A stretch of DNA of 32,670 bases from Rhodospirillales bacterium (GTDB lineage Bacteria; Pseudomonadota; Alphaproteobacteria; Rhodospirillales; Casp-alpha2), in contig JABMNT010000220.1 in NCBI GenBank assembly GCA_013203595.1, positions 1-32,670 on the forward strand. The letters run 5' to 3'. The translations under genes and the position numbers were made by a program. The first letter of the stretch is position 1. Every line of letters begins with the position of its first letter. This document shows positions 1 through 7,506 of this stretch, in pieces. A model generated the notes under the pieces. It ran no database searches, was not told where the DNA came from, and was given only the letters and a program-made list of their open reading frames with translations.

Positions 1-39
1 CTCTTCAACCGACCAAAACCGACGCTTCCAATCCCCCAT
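1..39 (-). CDS. Transposase N-terminus (partial, cut by window edge)
   Basis: Reading leftwards from the ATG at 39-37 gives 13 codons, MGDWKRRFWSVEE, before the window ends. A good Shine-Dalgarno (CGGAGG) lies just upstream. The arginine-rich start followed by FW/RW-S-x-E-E resembles the helix-turn-helix N-terminus of small OrfA/TnpA proteins of IS66- or IS3-type elements. That family assignment is from memory of the motif only. The rest of the element lies outside the window, so intactness cannot be judged. The palindrome at 51-77 and the decayed genes to the right fit an insertion-sequence boundary. Confidence 0.5.
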   Translation of the reverse strand, partial: MGDWKRRFWSVEE

Positions 40-50
40 GACGCCTCCGT

Positions 51-77
51 AGTGTCCACCATCGTTAGTGGACACTA
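51..77. repeat. Perfect 9-bp inverted repeat beside transposase start
   Basis: AGTGTCCAC at 51-59 and GTGGACACT at 68-76 are perfect reverse complements separated by eight bases. The repeat lies just upstream of the partial transposase gene. It may be part of the terminal inverted repeat of that element or an operator for its promoter. No second copy is visible in the window, so the element end cannot be fixed. Confidence 0.5.
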
Positions 78-239
78 TCGGACTAATCCCTACACCGCCG
101 CCAGAGCTGGTTCACCGGACGGACACGGTTAAAAAAACCCGAAAGCGGACTCATTTCCTTGGAAGTCGCGACGGCTTCTGCCGGCCCGAAGCGAAATTTT
201 TTAATTCTTATGCCGATCAGAGCGTCTGGAATGACCCTC

Positions 240-731
240 TCAGACCGATTCCGGCAGCCTTAGAAAGGGACCAAACTCTTTTTTAAGCCTTTCGCCTGTG
301 TTCTCGTCACGAAACCATGCCTCTACGGCATGTCGCTCAGCGAGGGCCGTATCTTTCTGCTCATTCTCTTCTATTGTCAGTGCGTCACCGGCAAAAAGCC
401 CGCGCACGCAACGGTTCCCACATCACTGTCGCATAATAATGTTCAAAACTTTTCTGTACAATATCTTCAATGAACTGGGGCGGCTCCGCCGGAAACAGGA
501 ATTCAACATTGCCGGTGAAGTGTCGCAGTGTGAAGGCGGTATAGACAGACGGCTTTCCATCTCGCCAGAACTCACCAAACATATCTTCTATGGCGTTGAA
601 AACATCCTAACTGAAATCAAGGCTGCGTAAACACCGCAGACCGGTGGCGAGGTCCAACAGATTGACCTGATTTCTGGCAAAACGGAGCCGCCAACGAAAC
701 ACAGAGTTCTGAAAGCGGCTCCGGTTTGCAT
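240..731 (-). pseudogene. Frame-disrupted coding remnant of unknown identity
   Basis: Three overlapping minus-strand reading frames follow one another and look protein-like. The first runs from an ATG at 731 (GAGG ribosome site 8 nt upstream) to a stop at 588. The second is open from about 606 to a stop at 385 and includes the stretch MFGEFWRDGKPSVYTAF from 582. The third is open from about 408 to a stop at 240, with a charged, soluble-looking sequence (IEENEQKDTALAERHAVEAW). Joining them needs two frameshifts, one near 604-608 and one near 400-420. I do not recognise the family. The middle and last pieces look most like real coding sequence; the first piece is doubtful. Position between a transposase start and a truncated hydrolase fits gene decay. 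A short plus-strand ORF at 68-286 is less convincing. Confidence 0.35.
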
Positions 732-949
732 TTGAAGGCCTCATATAAAGCGATTAACGCGATGAGGCGATTTGCTCTTCCAGGGGTCTATTGCACGCAT
801 TGTGATTACGGAGATTCGTCCAGATGCTATGCGGTGCAGCACCTTTTGAATCGTCTCGTCTGTTTGTGCGTCCAGAAATTCGGTTATTGATGAAGTGTGG
901 TATGATCGACTTAATAATAAACGGATAGAAAATATTCAGGGTCGAGGGC
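732..949. other. Non-coding or decayed DNA
   Basis: No convincing gene is seen. A 69-codon minus-strand ORF (754-963) crosses the region but has an ordinary non-coding composition and no recognisable motif. The last 60 bases are AT-rich and could carry the old promoter of the truncated hydrolase at 950. Confidence 0.4.
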
Positions 950-1282
950 ATGTCGATAACCAAACAAATTATTTTGAAGATAAATTCTTTTGGAAAATCT
1001 CAAACCACAAACGGCTTCAACCGGATAGCCTTCAGCGACGCGGACATGCAGGCGCGTCGGTGGTTACGAGAATTTTTGTGGTCAAACGGTATTATGTCGT
1101 GGATGGATCCGGTTGGCAATGTCATAGGGCGTTGGGGCCCTCCCGAAGGGCCGGTGGTCATGACAGGATCGCACATGGATACGGTAGCGGAAGGTGGCGC
1201 CTACGATGGAACCGTTGGGGTCGCAGGACTGATTTTCTCATTTAATGCATCCAAAAAGAAAGCCGTTCTCGAGTTATGGTGA
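950..1282 (+). pseudogene. Truncated M20-family amidohydrolase (allantoate / N-carbamoyl amino acid hydrolase type)
   Basis: The 110-codon ORF matches the N-terminal part of the Zn-dependent amidase/hydantoinase-carbamoylase family (M20). It shows the conserved FSDADMQARRWL region, a DPVGNVIGR strand, the metal-binding GSHMDTV motif with its His and Asp, and GAYDGTVGV with the next metal-ligand Asp. Intact members are about 400-420 residues, so roughly three quarters are missing. After GVAGLIFS the sequence no longer resembles the family and stops at 1282, only 11 bases from the stop codon of the convergent DUF454 gene. Loss of the C-terminal domain and the remaining metal ligands makes an active product very unlikely. 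I interpret this as a deletion or rearrangement remnant, consistent with the transposase fragment nearby. Confidence 0.8.
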
Positions 1283-1293
1283 AAGAACACCGG

Positions 1294-1734
1294 CTAGTCA
1301 GATACGGGAACCGGCTGCAGTTCACTTTTGCGGGTAACCACATAAATGCCGGGCGGGACCATGAGCACGACCATGAGCGCCGGTAATACCCAGCTTTCGG
1401 CCACGTAAAACGTCAAAAACAGAAAACTTGTGGTCATCATGGTAACCGCAAGAACCTTTGCCTTAACCGGGATCACCCGATGCACATGCCAGTTCTGGAT
1501 GGACGGGCCGAGCCGGGGGTGGTTCCATAACCAGCTGTGGAACCGGTCCGAGCTTTTCGAGAATGCCCACAGGGCGATGATCAGAAAAACAGTTATCGGC
1601 AATCCGGGCACAAAAATCCCGATAACCCCGACCCCCACATTCAACCAGCCAAAGGCGAACAGCAGCCAGCGGGCCCAGCAACGGTCCGTATTCTTCAGGC
1701 TTTCATCCGCGGGGCACTGCATGTCACCAACCAC
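1294..1734 (-). CDS. DUF454 (YbaN-like) small inner-membrane protein
   Basis: The 146-residue product has the DUF454/YbaN signature: a first hydrophobic segment FGWLNVGVGVIGIFVPGLP (about 28-46) ending in the conserved PGLP, then a hydrophobic stretch leading to WAFSKSSDRFHSWLWNHP (about 56-74), a soluble loop GPSIQNWHVHRVIPVKAK, and two further membrane segments (about 95-112 and 115-132). Family function is unknown. The protein should sit in the inner membrane with 3-4 helices. The longest start is GTG 1734; ATG 1722 four codons in is equally plausible, and neither has a strong ribosome site. It is transcribed alone, divergent from the HAD phosphatase gene across an AT-rich 108-bp spacer. 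Confidence 0.8.
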   Translation of the reverse strand: MVGDMQCPADESLKNTDRCWARWLLFAFGWLNVGVGVIGIFVPGLPITVFLIIALWAFSKSSDRFHSWLWNHPRLGPSIQNWHVHRVIPVKAKVLAVTMMTTSFLFLTFYVAESWVLPALMVVLMVPPGIYVVTRKSELQPVPVSD

Positions 1735-1842
1735 TTCACCACAAACCGTTCAACAGGTTTGACAGAACCAATTTCCCAATAACGCTGTTCTAGAATATAT
1801 ATATGAAACTCAAAATTTCAACAAATCGGTTACAAAACGCTT

Positions 1843-2529
1843 ATGAATAAATTTCAACACCCGGCCCTGCCCTTTGGCGCCCATATCGACGACGACGGCA
1901 CTTGGTGCCAGGTGCTCAACCGGGCTGGTAACCGCCAGCCCCGCCCCACCCTGTTTCTCGACCGGGACGGGGTTGTGGTTGAAGAGGTGCACTATCTGTC
2001 CCGCCCCGAAGACGTCCAGCTCACCGCTGGCGCTGCCCGGGTGATCGCGGCGGCGAATGCAAAACATATTCCTGTCATCCTCGTCACCAACCAGGCCGGC
2101 ATCGGCTACGGCAAGTTCGATTGGCAGGACTTCATCGACGTCCAGGAAAGGATTGTGGCGGATCTGGATGCGGAAAATGCATTCGTGAACGCCGTTTATG
2201 CCTGCCCTTTTCACGCCAAAGGACGCCCCCCCTACCAGCATCCGGATCACCCCTGCCGGAAACCAAATCCGGGAATGCTGGAAAAAGCAGCCCGTCACTT
2301 TGCCATTGATAAACAGTCCTCCTGGATCATTGGTGACCGGGCAAATGATCTGGAGGCGGGTAAGCGGTTCCAGTTGGCTGGCGGCCTGCATGTGGCCACC
2401 GGCCACGGCGCCAGCGCGGACGAAAGGCAGGCGGCAGCGGCCTTAACAAGCGAGCTGTTTCAGGTCGTTACCGCGCCCGACATCGGCATGGCTACTGACC
2501 TGTTGGATCTGTTTGACGCAAGTGAGTAG
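1843..2529 (+). CDS. HAD-IIIA phosphatase, GmhB-like (heptose/histidinol-phosphate phosphatase family)
   Basis: The 228-residue protein is a HAD phosphatase. Motif I is FLDRDGVV (Asp40 nucleophile, Asp42), motif II is VTNQAG (81-86), the Lys motif is CRKPNPGM (138-145) and motif IV is GDRANDLEAG (164-173). Cys121, His124, His133 or His136 and Cys138 flank the insertion where GmhB proteins bind structural zinc, so zinc binding is likely. GmhB removes the 7-phosphate of heptose bisphosphate in LPS core synthesis; some relatives act on histidinol phosphate or other sugar phosphates, and no LPS or histidine genes lie nearby to decide. A ~35-residue N-terminal extension precedes the usual start. 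The ATG at 1843 has no clear Shine-Dalgarno. A short hairpin (ATAGC/GCTAT, 2571-2585) sits in the convergent gap before the Hpt gene. Confidence 0.8.
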   Translation: MNKFQHPALPFGAHIDDDGTWCQVLNRAGNRQPRPTLFLDRDGVVVEEVHYLSRPEDVQLTAGAARVIAAANAKHIPVILVTNQAGIGYGKFDWQDFIDVQERIVADLDAENAFVNAVYACPFHAKGRPPYQHPDHPCRKPNPGMLEKAARHFAIDKQSSWIIGDRANDLEAGKRFQLAGGLHVATGHGASADERQAAAALTSELFQVVTAPDIGMATDLLDLFDASE

Positions 2530-2581
2530 CGATAAAACAATCCGTTGATCCGGAAATCACCGGGACAGCAATAGCTGGCTG

Positions 2582-2944
2582 CTATGCACTGATGTCGGTG
2601 GCCTCTGCGGTCGTCGCAACCGCTTCGGCCATCTCAAGAATGGTCGCCTGATGCGCTTTGAAATTGGCTGCATTCACCCCGCCCTTGATATCCGTAAAGT
2701 CGGACAGGCGCCGGGCGACGACGGAAATTTCTGCCAGGCCGAATGTGCCGGATGATCCCGCCAGTTTATGAGCCGCCGCATGCAGGGCAGTCAGCGCAAC
2801 GACCGCGTCATCGCCGATTATCGCGTTAGCGAACTGCGTGGCGTTTGATTTGATCGCCTGCAATTGTTCGGGTAAGGCATTGGTTATGTAAGACCACCGA
2901 ATCGCCGCAAGTTTGGCCGCAAATTCGCTATTTCCGGCTGTCAT
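2582..2944 (-). CDS. Stand-alone Hpt (histidine phosphotransfer) protein
   Basis: The 120-residue all-helical protein carries the Hpt signature AAHKLAGSSGTFGL, with His59 as the likely phospho-accepting histidine. Nothing else is fused to it, so it should act as a soluble shuttle between a hybrid kinase and a response regulator. ATG 2944 is preceded by a strong GAGGGGG ribosome site. No kinase or regulator is adjacent; the nearest regulator gene is the REC-EAL gene at 6271 and the nearest kinase is at 12871, so partners are unknown. It is divergent from the FAH hydrolase gene across 298 bp. A second free Hpt gene is at 20652-21137. Confidence 0.85.
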   Translation of the reverse strand: MTAGNSEFAAKLAAIRWSYITNALPEQLQAIKSNATQFANAIIGDDAVVALTALHAAAHKLAGSSGTFGLAEISVVARRLSDFTDIKGGVNAANFKAHQATILEMAEAVATTAEATDISA

Positions 2945-3242
2945 ACGCCCCCTCTTTCCTATCCAAAATCATTGCCAGCAAACAATATCGTCACTCAGAC
3001 CAGACGTCGAGAATGCCTGATAATTTCCGAAAACAAAAAGGGAAATCAGATTAAATCCACGATTTTTTAATTATTGCCGAGCATAGGCGGTTCACCAAAT
3101 CATGGCAAATGCCGGATTTTTCCTTATTTTGGGCTAGAGAAATCAGCGGTTTTAGGGTATTTGGCTTTGGCTTGAATGTAACTTCGCATTCACATAAAAA
3201 GATCGACAGGCGGGGACACTGCCGTCGGCACTAGGAGGAATA
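2945..3242. promoter_or_regulatory. Divergent intergenic region with small palindrome
   Basis: This AT-rich 298-bp spacer separates the Hpt gene (leftward) from the FAH hydrolase gene (rightward) and should carry both promoters. TGAATG at 3173-3178 and CATTCA at 3187-3192 form a perfect 6-bp inverted repeat with an 8-bp spacer, about 50 bp upstream of the hydrolase start; it could be an operator. A strong AGGAGG ribosome site ends the region. No coding sequence is seen in it. Confidence 0.4.
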
Positions 3243-4088
3243 ATGAAACTTTTAAGATATGGACCTGTCGGCGACGAAAAACCGGGGCTTTTGGATGAAA
3301 GCGGACGGATACGTGATCTGTCCAGTCATCTGAATGACCTGGACGGATCGGCGCTCGCCCCGGAACGGCTGGCCGCTCTCAGTAAACTGGACACCGATAG
3401 CTTGCCTGTCGTCGAAGGAACCGTCCGGTTTGGCGTTCCGCTTTCCGGAATTGGCAAAATTGTCGCGATCGGTCTTAACTATTCCGACCACGCCAAGGAA
3501 ACCAACCTTCCCATACCGGACGAGCCGATTATCTTCTCCAAAGCCATCACCTCGCTGAATGGCCCGAATGACGATGTCATTCTGCCGCGCAACTGCACCA
3601 AGGGTGACTGGGAAGTCGAACTGGCTATCGTTATCGGCAGCAAGGCCAGCTATGTCGACGAAGCAAATGCGCTCGACTATGTCGCCGGCTATGCCGTCGC
3701 CAATGATGTTTCCGAACGTGCCTTCCAGATGCAATGCACCCAATGGGACAAAGGCAAAGGGTTCGACACCTCCTGCCCGCTCGGCCCGTGGCTGGTGACG
3801 TCCGATGAAATTGCGGATCCGCAAAACCTCAACATCTGGCTCGAGGTGAACGGTGATCGTGTGCAAAACGGCAATACCCGCACCATGATCTTCAGTGCCG
3901 CCCATATCGTCAGCTATGTCTCCAATTACATGAGCCTGGTGCCGGGTGATGTGATTGTCACCGGCACACCACCGGGCGTCGGAATGGGCTTCAAGCCACC
4001 GCGTTTCCTGAAAGACGGGGATACAATGCGGCTCGGCATCGAGGGTCTGGGCGAACAGTTCCAGAACGTCAAAGCCTACCGCCCGTAG
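3243..4088 (+). CDS. Fumarylacetoacetate hydrolase (FAH) family protein
   Basis: The 281-residue protein has the FAH fold: an N-terminal domain (about 1-70), then IVAIGLNYSDHAKE (73-86), the metal-binding motif DWEVELAIVIG with Glu124 and Glu126, Asp155 in VANDVSERAFQ, GKGFDTSCPLGPW (171-183), the NG..QNGNTRTMIF region and VTGTPPGVGMG. All catalytic and metal residues expected of the 2,4-diketo-3-deoxy-fuconate hydrolase / acylpyruvase / ureidoglycolate lyase branch are present. Substrate cannot be fixed from sequence; members cleave C-C bonds in 2,4-diketo acids. Start ATG 3243 has AGGAGG 4 nt upstream. It ends 4 bp from the convergent Hyi-like gene. It is not co-transcribed with neighbours. 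Confidence 0.9.
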   Translation: MKLLRYGPVGDEKPGLLDESGRIRDLSSHLNDLDGSALAPERLAALSKLDTDSLPVVEGTVRFGVPLSGIGKIVAIGLNYSDHAKETNLPIPDEPIIFSKAITSLNGPNDDVILPRNCTKGDWEVELAIVIGSKASYVDEANALDYVAGYAVANDVSERAFQMQCTQWDKGKGFDTSCPLGPWLVTSDEIADPQNLNIWLEVNGDRVQNGNTRTMIFSAAHIVSYVSNYMSLVPGDVIVTGTPPGVGMGFKPPRFLKDGDTMRLGIEGLGEQFQNVKAYRP

Positions 4089-4092
4089 GGGA

Positions 4093-4893
4093 TTAGACAA
4101 TCTGAAACGGGCTTCCAATTCCGTATATGGAAGCCCAATTCAGACCCTCGCGCGTATGCACCTTCGGGTGATATTCACAGCCGATCCAGCCCTGATAGCC
4201 AAGGGTATCCAAAAGCTCAAAAATCGGACCAAAATCGACATCCCCCGTGTTCGGTTCCGCCCGTCCCGGAACCCCTGCCACCTGGATATGACCGATTACT
4301 TCGAGGTTTGCACGGATCGCATCTTCCAGGTTTTCGCCACTCATTCGCGCATGATACAGATTGAGCAACAGATGCAGATTCTGGCTGTTCACAACGGCCA
4401 GCAGGGCCCGCGCCTGCAGGCTGTGATTGAGCAAATAGCCAGGCATGTCCTTTTCGTTCAAGGGTTCAATCAAGGCATTGATCCCGGCCTCGGCACAGGC
4501 GCTGGCGGCAAATTTCAGGTTTTCGGCCAGCACCGAAAGCGCCCCTTCACGGGCCGCGCCCGGCACCGCGAGTCCGGCCATGATATGAACATTCCGGCAA
4601 TTGAGGCACGTTGCATAGTAAATGGCCTCTTCGATCGATTTGCGAAACTCCTGTTCACGCCCCCGCACGCCGGCCAAGCCGCGATCTCCGGCTTGCCAGT
4701 TTCCCGGTGGCGCATTTATCAGCACCAGTTGCAATTGATTTTCATCCAGGGCCCGGCGCAGGCGTGCTGGCTCCTCACCATAGGGAAATGGATATTCGAC
4801 GGCCTTGAAGCCGAGCCTGGCGGCCGCCGCAAAGCGATCAATCAGCGGTAATTCCTGAAACAAATAGCGTAAATTTGCTGAAAGCTGCGGCAT
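4093..4893 (-). CDS. Hydroxypyruvate-isomerase-like TIM-barrel protein (one metal ligand changed)
   Basis: The 266-residue sequence follows the hydroxypyruvate isomerase (Hyi/Gip) pattern throughout: SANL.YLF.E.P at the start, GFKAVEYPFPY (28-38), INAPPGNW..G.RGLA (59-74), EPLN..D.PGYLL (143-155), LYHARMSGENL, GHIQVAGVPGRAEP.TG (201-217) and GCEYHP (238-243). Hyi interconverts hydroxypyruvate and tartronate semialdehyde in glyoxylate metabolism. The divalent metal is normally held by Glu, Asp, Gln and Glu; here Glu143, Gln204 and Glu240 are present but the Asp position is Asn178 (codon AAT). Activity is therefore uncertain. No glyoxylate carboligase or tartronate semialdehyde reductase gene is nearby. 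The ELM1-family gene lies 11 bp upstream on the same strand, so the two are probably co-transcribed. Confidence 0.8.
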   Translation of the reverse strand: MPQLSANLRYLFQELPLIDRFAAAARLGFKAVEYPFPYGEEPARLRRALDENQLQLVLINAPPGNWQAGDRGLAGVRGREQEFRKSIEEAIYYATCLNCRNVHIMAGLAVPGAAREGALSVLAENLKFAASACAEAGINALIEPLNEKDMPGYLLNHSLQARALLAVVNSQNLHLLLNLYHARMSGENLEDAIRANLEVIGHIQVAGVPGRAEPNTGDVDFGPIFELLDTLGYQGWIGCEYHPKVHTREGLNWASIYGIGSPFQIV

Positions 4894-4904
4894 TGAAATC
4901 TCTG

Positions 4905-5951
4905 CTATCCGATCGCCAGGGGAATCCGTCTGCGAATCTCATCGGCGATCTGCCGTGCCGCATTCAACGGGCTGTAGGTCCAGGGCTCATAAACACCGCT
5001 CAGGGGGCGCGCATAGCCCATTTTGTACAACTCCTGATGAAAGCGATTATGCTTTTCTGTTATCAGCCCATCGGGGGCATAAATATAAACCGGTTTACCC
5101 GTCGAACAGGCTTCCGAGCACATCGATATGGATTCACCGGTAACGATAAACGCATCGGCCCTGGACAGATAGGCCCGATACGGGTTTTCACCGGCATCAT
5201 CCCATTGATGCAAGTGCGCGGGGGCATCGACATGCTGAACCAGCGTGGTCGCCGCGGCCCCGCTGCGACGGCTTGTGGTGATCAACAGAGCGCCGCCACA
5301 GCCGTTTGCCATCGCCGACGCACTGCGTCCCAGGCCAATCGCCATGGCATCGCTGAACTGTCGGTTTTTGGTCGAACCACCACACAACAGGGCAATCCTG
5401 GGAGATGGCAATGCGTCAATATGGGTCGTCAGCTCAGGCCCCGCCGGCGGGCTGTTTGTGGTATTTACGGAACTGGGCGCCCCGGTCATTCGAAAGACAT
5501 TCGGCAGGTCAGGCACAGCATCGTGGTTAGGCACACAGATCAGATCAAAATCGTCAACAGAATGATCCTGCGGCCACATGATCTGGACCAGCTTGGCATG
5601 CCCCTTCGAAAGTTGTTTTATTTTTCTGGCGACCGGCGCTGTCCGTCGCCCTGCTGCCAATACAAGATCCGGCCATGGTCCGGTAATGTCTCGTTTACAG
5701 GCGCCAGATAATCCGGCAAAAGACGCCCCCAACAATCGATTTGGCAGTTTCGCCCAGGGGGAATAGGCAAGCTCCTTTTTAAGGCCAGGGATAGCCAGGG
5801 CATCGGCTACACCCAGGCACTGGCTGCGGTTACCGGCCCGATCATCAAGCAACAGCCACAGATTAATCGGATTTGCATTCAATTTTATACCCAGCCCTGC
5901 ATCGTCGGGGAAAAGTCGATGTATTCTGATCAGCAATAGCATTAAAGCCAA
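4905..5951 (-). CDS. Mitochondrial fission ELM1 family protein (DUF1022)
   Basis: The product (348 residues from the longest start) matches the ELM1/DUF1022 family of GT-B-like proteins common in Alphaproteobacteria and plant mitochondria. It shows LWLLLDDRAGNRSQCLGVADAL near the start, then PDLVLAAGRRTAPVARKIK, the VQIMWP strand, FDLICVPNHD, RMTGAPS, ALLCGGSTKN and the acceptor-like VTGESISMCSEA..TGKPVYIY. The bacterial role is not established; the fold suggests a sugar-nucleotide-dependent transferase or a relative without activity. The longest start is TTG 5951; ATG 5942 and TTG 5882 are alternatives, and the last would begin just before the conserved WLLLDDRAGN block as in most family members. 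No start has a strong ribosome site. The Hyi-like gene follows 11 bp downstream. Confidence 0.75.
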   Translation of the reverse strand: MALMLLLIRIHRLFPDDAGLGIKLNANPINLWLLLDDRAGNRSQCLGVADALAIPGLKKELAYSPWAKLPNRLLGASFAGLSGACKRDITGPWPDLVLAAGRRTAPVARKIKQLSKGHAKLVQIMWPQDHSVDDFDLICVPNHDAVPDLPNVFRMTGAPSSVNTTNSPPAGPELTTHIDALPSPRIALLCGGSTKNRQFSDAMAIGLGRSASAMANGCGGALLITTSRRSGAAATTLVQHVDAPAHLHQWDDAGENPYRAYLSRADAFIVTGESISMCSEACSTGKPVYIYAPDGLITEKHNRFHQELYKMGYARPLSGVYEPWTYSPLNAARQIADEIRRRIPLAIG

Positions 5952-6270
5952 TCGATCGAAAGGCCAGTTGATTTTTTTGCCAGACCGGCTTATCTGCCAT
6001 TACCAACCCGGTTGCCGCTTGCCATAACAGGGAGCAGCAAATTCATTTTATGACCCGGTCATTGGCTTCTGCAACATCCATTCATATAGATTCAATTTGT
6101 ATCCACATGATTCCATTGACTGTGAAGCGCAAGGGCTTCACCCTAAAAGAGATGCCGGTCAATAACGAGTGAACTCAAACTGCTTGTTGTCTATCTTGTT
6201 TGAAAAGGACCGTTTGATTTGTATGGTCGAATTGAATTTGGACAGACTCTTTAAGGACACGGTATAAAAA
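5952..6270. promoter_or_regulatory. Divergent intergenic region with 7-bp hairpin
   Basis: This 319-bp AT-rich spacer lies between the ELM1-family gene (leftward) and the REC-EAL gene (rightward). No gene is seen. GTGAAGC at 6122-6128 and GCTTCAC at 6135-6141 form a perfect 7-bp inverted repeat with a 6-nt loop, preceded by TTGACT at 6116-6121. There is no T-run, so it is more likely an operator or leader structure than a terminator. Confidence 0.35.
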
Positions 6271-7506
6271 TTGAGTGACGCCCAATCCCAATCCCTCCGC
6301 GCCCTGATCGTTGATGATGATGCGCATATTTGCGCCTTCATCAAAACCTTCACCGACGCCAGTAACTTCATTACAACAACGCTATCGGAATCAGAAAACT
6401 TTAGTGCCGTTTATCGCGATGATTATGATCTCATCAGCCTTGATCTTGACATGCCAAAAATCGATGGCATCGAACTGATCCGGTTTTTGGGCGAACATAA
6501 ATGCCGCGCACAAATTGTCCTTATCAGCTCTTCGGATAAGGGCATCATTCTTGCCGCACAAGATCTGGCAACCAACCAGAACCTGTCCGTCCTCGGCGTT
6601 CTTGATAAACCGATCAACCCGTCAAAGCTTATCGATTTACTTGAGAAATGCCACCACCGGGTCGAATCACAAATGGCTCTGGCATTAACGGCAAGCTCTC
6701 TGACGGCGCGCGGAACCAGCGAACTGCCGTCCATTGAAGAATTGCGGGCCGCCATCGAGAACAATGAAATTGACGTCCACTTTCAGCCAAAAATCCAGTT
6801 GCCGGACCAGAATTTCATCGGCGCGGAAGCCCTGGCCCGCTGGACCCACCCGGAAAAGGGCGTCATTCCTCCCGATTACTTTATTCCCTTTGCAGAAGAT
6901 TATGGACTGATCGAGCCGCTTACCGCACTCGTATTGAACAAGACCTGTGCCTATATTTCAAAATGGACAGAGATTCCCTGGGATTGCCAGATTTCCGTGA
7001 ATATTTCAGAACTCAGCCTGGGAAGCCTGGATTTTCCCGACACGATTTCACGCATTGTGAAGGAAAATGGCGCCCATCCATCCCGGTTCATCCTGGAGAT
7101 TACCGAATCAACACTGGCCATAAACCCGACGGCGGCGCTTGATGTTCTGACCCGCCTCCGGTTACGCGAGTTTGATCTTTCGATCGATGATTTTGGTACC
7201 GGCCACTCTTCACTCGCGCGCTTGCGGCGAATTCCCTTTCGCGAATTGAAAATCGACAAATCCTTTGTCGGCGATTCTGACAGTAACCAGGAATGCCGGA
7301 TAATCATCAAAAACACCATCGATCTGGCCCGAAGTCTCGGCTTGAAGGTGGTTGCCGAAGGCGCAGAAACACAGGCACATATTGATTTGTTGACGGAATA
7401 TGGCTGCGATAAGGTGCAGGGACACTTTTTCTCAAAGGCCCTGCCCAATGAACAGTTTTTACAATGGCTCCATAAGTGGCAGAACCGATCGAAAGATAAC
7501 GCTTAG
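6271..7506 (+). CDS. REC-EAL response regulator, c-di-GMP phosphodiesterase
   Basis: The 411-residue protein has an N-terminal receiver domain (about 9-125) with the acidic pocket VDDD (14-17), phospho-acceptor Asp58 in SLDLDMP, and Lys113 in LDKP. An EAL domain follows (about 153-400). Its motifs are complete: EALAR (186-190), NISELSL (244-250), EITES (276-280), IDDFGTGHSS (305-314), KIDKSFV (327-333), VAEGAE (361-366) and VQGHFFSKAL. It should therefore hydrolyse c-di-GMP to pGpG under control of receiver phosphorylation. No GGDEF domain is present. Start TTG 6271 directly follows an in-frame stop, so it is the only usable upstream start; AAGGA is 13 nt away, a poor spacing. No cognate kinase is adjacent; a phosphorelay through one of the two free Hpt proteins is possible. 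The last 4 bp overlap the convergent TPR-sulfotransferase gene. Confidence 0.9.
   Translation: MSDAQSQSLRALIVDDDAHICAFIKTFTDASNFITTTLSESENFSAVYRDDYDLISLDLDMPKIDGIELIRFLGEHKCRAQIVLISSSDKGIILAAQDLATNQNLSVLGVLDKPINPSKLIDLLEKCHHRVESQMALALTASSLTARGTSELPSIEELRAAIENNEIDVHFQPKIQLPDQNFIGAEALARWTHPEKGVIPPDYFIPFAEDYGLIEPLTALVLNKTCAYISKWTEIPWDCQISVNISELSLGSLDFPDTISRIVKENGAHPSRFILEITESTLAINPTAALDVLTRLRLREFDLSIDDFGTGHSSLARLRRIPFRELKIDKSFVGDSDSNQECRIIIKNTIDLARSLGLKVVAEGAETQAHIDLLTEYGCDKVQGHFFSKALPNEQFLQWLHKWQNRSKDNA

Noticed and set aside
754-963. 69-codon minus-strand ORF upstream of the hydrolase remnant
   Set aside because: No motif, no ribosome site, and it overlaps the start of the hydrolase remnant.
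3252-4118. 288-codon ORF on the minus strand
   Set aside because: It is the antisense shadow of the FAH-family gene, which has motifs, a ribosome site and codon bias; the shadow has none.
4875-5711. 278-codon plus-strand ORF
   Set aside because: Antisense to the ELM1-family gene, whose family motifs are clear.
6099-6107. GTATCCACA, a one-mismatch DnaA box
   Set aside because: Isolated single site without neighbours or an AT-rich unwinding tract; expected by chance in 32 kb.
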